From Alphaproteobacteria bacterium (GTDB taxonomy: Bacteria; Pseudomonadota; Alphaproteobacteria; UBA8366; JADFVY01), in assembly GCA_029881615.1 (NCBI GenBank), contig JAOUMF010000036.1, positions 1 through 10,344 on the forward strand: 10,344 nucleotides of DNA. The letters run 5' to 3'. A model generated the notes under the pieces. It saw nothing but the letters and a program-made list of their open reading frames with translations, had not been told where the DNA came from and ran no database searches. Positions 7,366 to 10,344 of the stretch are shown here, piece after piece. The translations under genes were made by a program, and so were the position numbers. Position 1 is the first letter of the stretch; each line of letters starts with the position of its first letter.

Positions 7366-8523
7366 TCATGTCCTGCTGGCGGCTATGATGTCAAGCACCG
7401 CCTGCGCGGCGCGGCGACTGGGGGCTTCCCCATCCAGTCCCAACTGCGACAGAGCCGGTTGAACCGCTTCAACCTGCGCCGCGCCGTCCGGGCCCAGCAT
7501 CCGCTCCAGCGTATCCGCCAAACGGTCGGGACGGCAGTCGCCCTGAATCAGTTCCGGCACGATTTCACGGTTCTCTATAATGTTCACCAGATTTCCGTAA
7601 TCGATGCTCAACAGGCGGCGCACCATGAAATGGGTGATTGGGGCCACACGATAGGCGATAACGGTCGGCACCCGCGCCAACGCCAGTTCCAGCGCAACGG
7701 TACCCGAGGCAGCCAAAGCCGCATTCGAGGCAGCCATGGCATCGTATTTTTCCGACGCCCCCTGTAGTATAATCGGCGAACCAGGCCACCCCTCCGTCAA
7801 TTCCCGAACGATCGGCGCCAGTGCTTCGACAGTCGGCACAACGGGACGCAAATCAGGATACCGCGCGATCAGCAGCGTCAGCGCAGCGCCAAAATCACCG
7901 GCCAACCGTGATACTTCCCCACGGCGACTACCCGGCAAAACGCAAATCACCGGCGCGTCGGGTGGTATCCCGTGGCGCAATCTGAACGCCGCTCCGTCCC
8001 CTTGGTCCGCGCCGGATTCGATAATCGGATGACCGGTGAATTCGCACGACAGACCGACCCTTTCGAACCAGGGTGGTTCAAACGGCAACAACGCCAGAAG
8101 ATGCGTGAAATCCCGCGCAAAGCCTTTTGCACGCCAAGGCCGCCAGGCCCAAACCGTAGGCGCGACATAGTGAACTCTCGGGATGTTTCGGTCTGCAACG
8201 CGCCGTGCGACGCGCCGGGTAAAATCAGGGGAATCAATGGTTACCAGCGCATCGGGCGCCACCTTATCCACCGCGGCCGCGGTTTCCCTGATTCGGCGCA
8301 ACAGGCGGGGTAAATGCGGTAAAATCTCGGCGATTCCCATGACCGACAGCTCTTCCATGGGAAAAAGGCTTTTCAGCCCCTGCGCCCGCATCATTTCGCC
8401 GCCGACACCGTGAAACTCGATCTTTCCGCCGGCAAGATCACGCAAGGCCGCAATCATGCGTGCGCCAAGCACATCCCCCGAAGGTTCGCCGGCAACTATG
8501 AAGATTGAAATTGGCCGGCTCAC
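7366..8523 (-). CDS. lpxB: Lipid-A-disaccharide synthase LpxB
   Basis: LpxB (GT19 family) joins UDP-2,3-diacylglucosamine and lipid X to form the beta-1,6 disaccharide of lipid A at the inner face of the inner membrane. The 385 residues match the usual size. Visible motifs are AGEPSGD (11-17), FHGVGGEMM (37-45), TIDSPDF (95-101, the acidic site region), HYVAPTVWAWRPWRAKG (118-134), EFTGHPIIE (161-169), LPGSRRGEV (196-204) and ASGTVALELALA (272-283). The start codon is GTG at 8521-8523, and the first internal Met comes after the AGEPSGD motif. The start overlaps the lpxI stop as GTGA (8520-8523), a standard arrangement for translational coupling. The ribosome site is weak, which agrees with coupling. 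Confidence 0.96.
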   Translation of the reverse strand: MSRPISIFIVAGEPSGDVLGARMIAALRDLAGGKIEFHGVGGEMMRAQGLKSLFPMEELSVMGIAEILPHLPRLLRRIRETAAAVDKVAPDALVTIDSPDFTRRVARRVADRNIPRVHYVAPTVWAWRPWRAKGFARDFTHLLALLPFEPPWFERVGLSCEFTGHPIIESGADQGDGAAFRLRHGIPPDAPVICVLPGSRRGEVSRLAGDFGAALTLLIARYPDLRPVVPTVEALAPIVRELTEGWPGSPIILQGASEKYDAMAASNAALAASGTVALELALARVPTVIAYRVAPITHFMVRRLLSIDYGNLVNIIENREIVPELIQGDCRPDRLADTLERMLGPDGAAQVEAVQPALSQLGLDGEAPSRRAAQAVLDIIAASRT

Positions 8524-9338
8524 TTGCCGCTCGCCACGCCAACCACGAAAATACCGGCCTTGTCGGCGGTCCGCACCAGTTCCTCGACATCCAGGATAAT
8601 GGTTGTGCCGGCGCCCACGGCAATGCCGCGCAGACCAGCTTCCGCGACCTTGCGGATAGTTTCCGGTCCTATGGTCGGCATATCGACACGAGTTTCCTGT
8701 CCGCGTTTGGAGAATTTGACCAGAACGCCGCCAAGCCCGTCGCGTTTCAACGCCTTGCAGCGTTCGATCAACGCGTCCGTGCCCTCAACGGCCTCAACGC
8801 CCAGCACGATCCCCTGCTGCACGACAACCGCCTGGCCGATATCCACATTGCTTAAGGCCGACAGTACGGCCATGCCCCGGTCTATGTCGTGCATGGCCTG
8901 ATCGTCAGGAACCACTGCCCCTAACGGGCCTTCGTCGGCGGTCAGTTTCGGCAGCACCTCATGCGCGCCGATGACCCGGTATCCCTCGCCCTCAAGCTCG
9001 TCTATAACGGCGCGCAGCAAACCGTCGTCGCCGACTCCCTTACGTCCGAGCCGGGCAAAGAACTTCATGACACGAAGGTCCGGACGAAGGTCGAGAAGCG
9101 AGGGACGACGAACCTGTCCGGCCATCACGAGTTCCGTCACGCCCTGTTCCTTGAGGATCGTGAAGCCGTGCCCGGCGGCACCCATGCGTATCCATTCGTG
9201 GGGTACCTGTTCAACAATTTCGGGGTCTGCCTGCCCCTTCAGGGCCAGCACAAAGAAATCACGGCCGTCGGCGCGACAAGCATCGATCAGCAATTTTGGC
9301 AGACGGCCTCCGCCTGCGACAATGCAAAGCTTACCCAT
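8520..9338 (-). CDS. lpxI: UDP-2,3-diacylglucosamine pyrophosphatase LpxI
   Basis: LpxI hydrolyses UDP-2,3-diacylglucosamine to lipid X and UMP, the step that LpxH performs in enterobacteria. It was described in Caulobacter and is the usual form in alphaproteobacteria. The 272-residue protein begins GKLCIVAGGGRLPKLLIDAC, continues with GAAGHGFTILKEQGVTELVM and GDDGLLRAVIDELEGEGY (103-120), and contains TRVDMPTIGPETI (216-228). Asp219 there corresponds to the catalytic aspartate of the family. GIAVGAGTTIILD follows (238-250). It overlaps lpxA by 8 bases upstream and lpxB by 4 bases downstream, so the three are probably translated together. The older family name is DUF1009. Confidence 0.95.
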   Translation of the reverse strand: MGKLCIVAGGGRLPKLLIDACRADGRDFFVLALKGQADPEIVEQVPHEWIRMGAAGHGFTILKEQGVTELVMAGQVRRPSLLDLRPDLRVMKFFARLGRKGVGDDGLLRAVIDELEGEGYRVIGAHEVLPKLTADEGPLGAVVPDDQAMHDIDRGMAVLSALSNVDIGQAVVVQQGIVLGVEAVEGTDALIERCKALKRDGLGGVLVKFSKRGQETRVDMPTIGPETIRKVAEAGLRGIAVGAGTTIILDVEELVRTADKAGIFVVGVASGK

Positions 9339-10131
9339 CGTTCCCGGACTTCGGGATTACCAGTCCACGCCTGGATTCAGCCCGAATGAACGCCACCACC
9401 TGCTGGACGACCGCGTTAGCGGCGAAATCGGCAACCACCGTGCCCAGCCGTTCTTCCATGGTGCCATCGCCTCCGAACAATTCGCGATAGGCCGCGCGGA
9501 TACCGTGAATCGTTTCACGGTCAAAGCCCCGCCGTTTCAAACCGACGATATTCAGACCAGACAGGCTCGCCCGTTCGCCCATCACGGATCCAAAGGGAAT
9601 AACATCATGCTCTACCCCGGACAGGCCGCCGATCATCGCATGTTCACCGATCCGCACGAATTGATGGACTGCGGCAAGTCCGCCAATAACAGCGAAATCG
9701 CCTACCGTCACATGGCCGGCCAAGGTTGCGTTGTTTGCCATGATAACATGATTTCCAACCCGGCAATCATGGGCCACATGGGTCCCGATCATGAACAGCC
9801 CGTTATCGCCGACACGAGTTTCCATTCCCCCGCCCGCGGTACCCGGATTCATGGTTACATGTTCACGAATAACGTTGTTCCGGCCGATAATCAGCCGGGA
9901 TTTCTCGCCACCAAACTTCAAATCTTGCGGCTGCGAGCCTATAGAAGCAAAGGGGAAAATTTGCGTACCGTCGCCAATTTCCGTCAGACCATCCACGACA
10001 ACATGGGCCTTCAAAACGACGTCATCACCCAGGCTGACATCTGGCCCAATCACACAGTAGGGGCCGATGGAGACATTTGCGCCAATCTTGGCCGCGGGAT
10101 CGATGACCGCTGTTTCGTGAATGGATGACAT
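9331..10131 (-). CDS. lpxA: UDP-N-acetylglucosamine acyltransferase LpxA
   Basis: LpxA moves an (R)-3-hydroxyacyl chain from acyl carrier protein to the 3-OH of UDP-GlcNAc, the first step of lipid A synthesis, as a cytoplasmic trimer. The 266-residue product is a left-handed beta helix of hexapeptide repeats (about 5-185) followed by a helical C-terminus. GTHVAHDCRVGNHVIMANN holds the catalytic His121 (E. coli His125). HQFVRIGEHAMIGGLSGV holds Gly169 at the position of E. coli Gly173, the acyl-chain ruler, which suggests acceptance of a long chain near C14. The ATG at 10129-10131 follows the fabZ TGA directly, in the same frame. No strong ribosome site is seen, so translation probably depends on fabZ. 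Confidence 0.96.
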   Translation of the reverse strand: MSSIHETAVIDPAAKIGANVSIGPYCVIGPDVSLGDDVVLKAHVVVDGLTEIGDGTQIFPFASIGSQPQDLKFGGEKSRLIIGRNNVIREHVTMNPGTAGGGMETRVGDNGLFMIGTHVAHDCRVGNHVIMANNATLAGHVTVGDFAVIGGLAAVHQFVRIGEHAMIGGLSGVEHDVIPFGSVMGERASLSGLNIVGLKRRGFDRETIHGIRAAYRELFGGDGTMEERLGTVVADFAANAVVQQVVAFIRAESRRGLVIPKSGNDG

Positions 10132-10344
10132 TCAGTTATCCACCAGCATTGCGGCAAAAGTGGCCTCAGCGACCACCGTATCACCGACCATGGCCTTGCC
10201 CTCAAACTTCCAGACCGCGCCCCGGTTCTGCTTTTTCGTGACATGGATACGCAACATATCGCCGGGCACCACGGGTTTACGAAAACGGGCATTGTCGATG
10301 GTCATGAAATAGACCAGCTTGTTTTCCGCTTCCTTGCCCAGCGA
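10132..10344 (-). CDS. fabZ: 3-hydroxyacyl-ACP dehydratase FabZ, 3' part only
   Basis: FabZ dehydrates 3-hydroxyacyl-ACP in fatty acid elongation and competes with LpxA for the hydroxyacyl substrate. The visible 70 codons give the C-terminal half: KLVYFMTIDNARFRKPVVPG, DMLRIHVTKKQNRG, then AVWKFEGKAMVGD and AEATFAAMLVDN. The catalytic His and Glu lie in the N-terminal half outside the window. The stop is TGA (minus strand of 10132-10134), with the lpxA ATG next to it. The usual lpxD neighbour and the operon promoter would lie beyond the right edge. Confidence 0.94.
   Translation of the reverse strand, partial: SLGKEAENKLVYFMTIDNARFRKPVVPGDMLRIHVTKKQNRGAVWKFEGKAMVGDTVVAEATFAAMLVDN

Noticed and set aside
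6735..7388. 217-codon plus-strand frame running from the gltA 3' end across the glyoxalase gene
   Set aside because: It covers the terminator and is antisense to a clear glyoxalase. No family resemblance or ribosome site was seen.
8971..10128. 385-codon open frame on the plus strand, antisense to lpxI and lpxA
   Set aside because: Composition is rich in Ser, Arg and Pro without recognisable domains, it spans two well-supported genes on the other strand, and such frames are common opposite high-GC genes.
10050..10292. 80-codon minus-strand frame crossing the fabZ-lpxA junction
   Set aside because: The correct fabZ frame is offset from it and gives a typical FabZ C-terminus ending at 10132. 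This frame is out of register with both genes.
1..10344. A hidden mobile element, defence system or novel cluster
   Set aside because: Every gene belongs to a conserved housekeeping family in a familiar alphaproteobacterial order. I saw no transposase, integrase, att-like repeats, spaced repeat array or abrupt composition change.

Overview
This window is a piece of ordinary chromosomal core genome from an alphaproteobacterium. GC is high. The gene order is moeA-lexA, comEC (opposite strand), gltX-gltA, then on the minus strand fabZ-lpxA-lpxI-lpxB, an arrangement familiar from alphaproteobacterial chromosomes (recalled knowledge, no search run). Three details agree: LpxI is present rather than LpxH, there is a GAAC-N7-GAAC type LexA box upstream of lexA, and the ComEC has a degenerate C-terminal domain. 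The genus cannot be named from this sequence; a Rhodospirillales-like bacterium is a guess. I see no tRNA, rRNA, CRISPR array, insertion sequence, prophage or defence gene, and no gene-free stretch longer than 300 bases.

Layout. Positions 2-799 (+) hold the 3' two thirds of moeA (molybdenum cofactor insertion). Positions 800-1043 are the lexA control region, with a promoter, a 40-bp dyad carrying two LexA-box-like arms, and a long leader with inverted repeats. lexA (1044-1718, +) meets comEC (1729-3831, -) tail to tail with a 10-bp gap. A 117-bp divergent spacer separates comEC from gltX (3949-5355, +, glutamyl-tRNA synthetase). A 139-bp spacer with a strong-looking promoter and a repeat-rich leader precedes gltA (5495-6823, +, type II citrate synthase). 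A bidirectional terminator at 6842-6878 separates gltA from the minus-strand cluster. Read in its own direction, that cluster is fabZ (partial, 10344-10132), lpxA (10131-9331), lpxI (9338-8520), lpxB (8523-7366) and a glyoxalase I gene (7319-6906).

How the genes work together. fabZ-lpxA-lpxI-lpxB is a tightly packed unit for early lipid A synthesis: FabZ belongs to the fatty acid cycle that makes hydroxyacyl-ACP, LpxA transfers that acyl chain to UDP-GlcNAc, LpxI cleaves UDP-2,3-diacylglucosamine to lipid X, and LpxB joins lipid X to another UDP-diacylglucosamine. Neighbours overlap or abut, which suggests translational coupling. The glyoxalase gene follows lpxB after 46 bp and probably shares the transcript. 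The other genes are independent housekeeping functions.

I found no undescribed system. The points most worth checking are the near-palindromic 40-bp lexA operator, the repeat-rich gltA leader, the same-frame TGA-ATG junction between fabZ and lpxA, the ComEC without a nuclease motif, and the glyoxalase gene attached to the lipid A operon.
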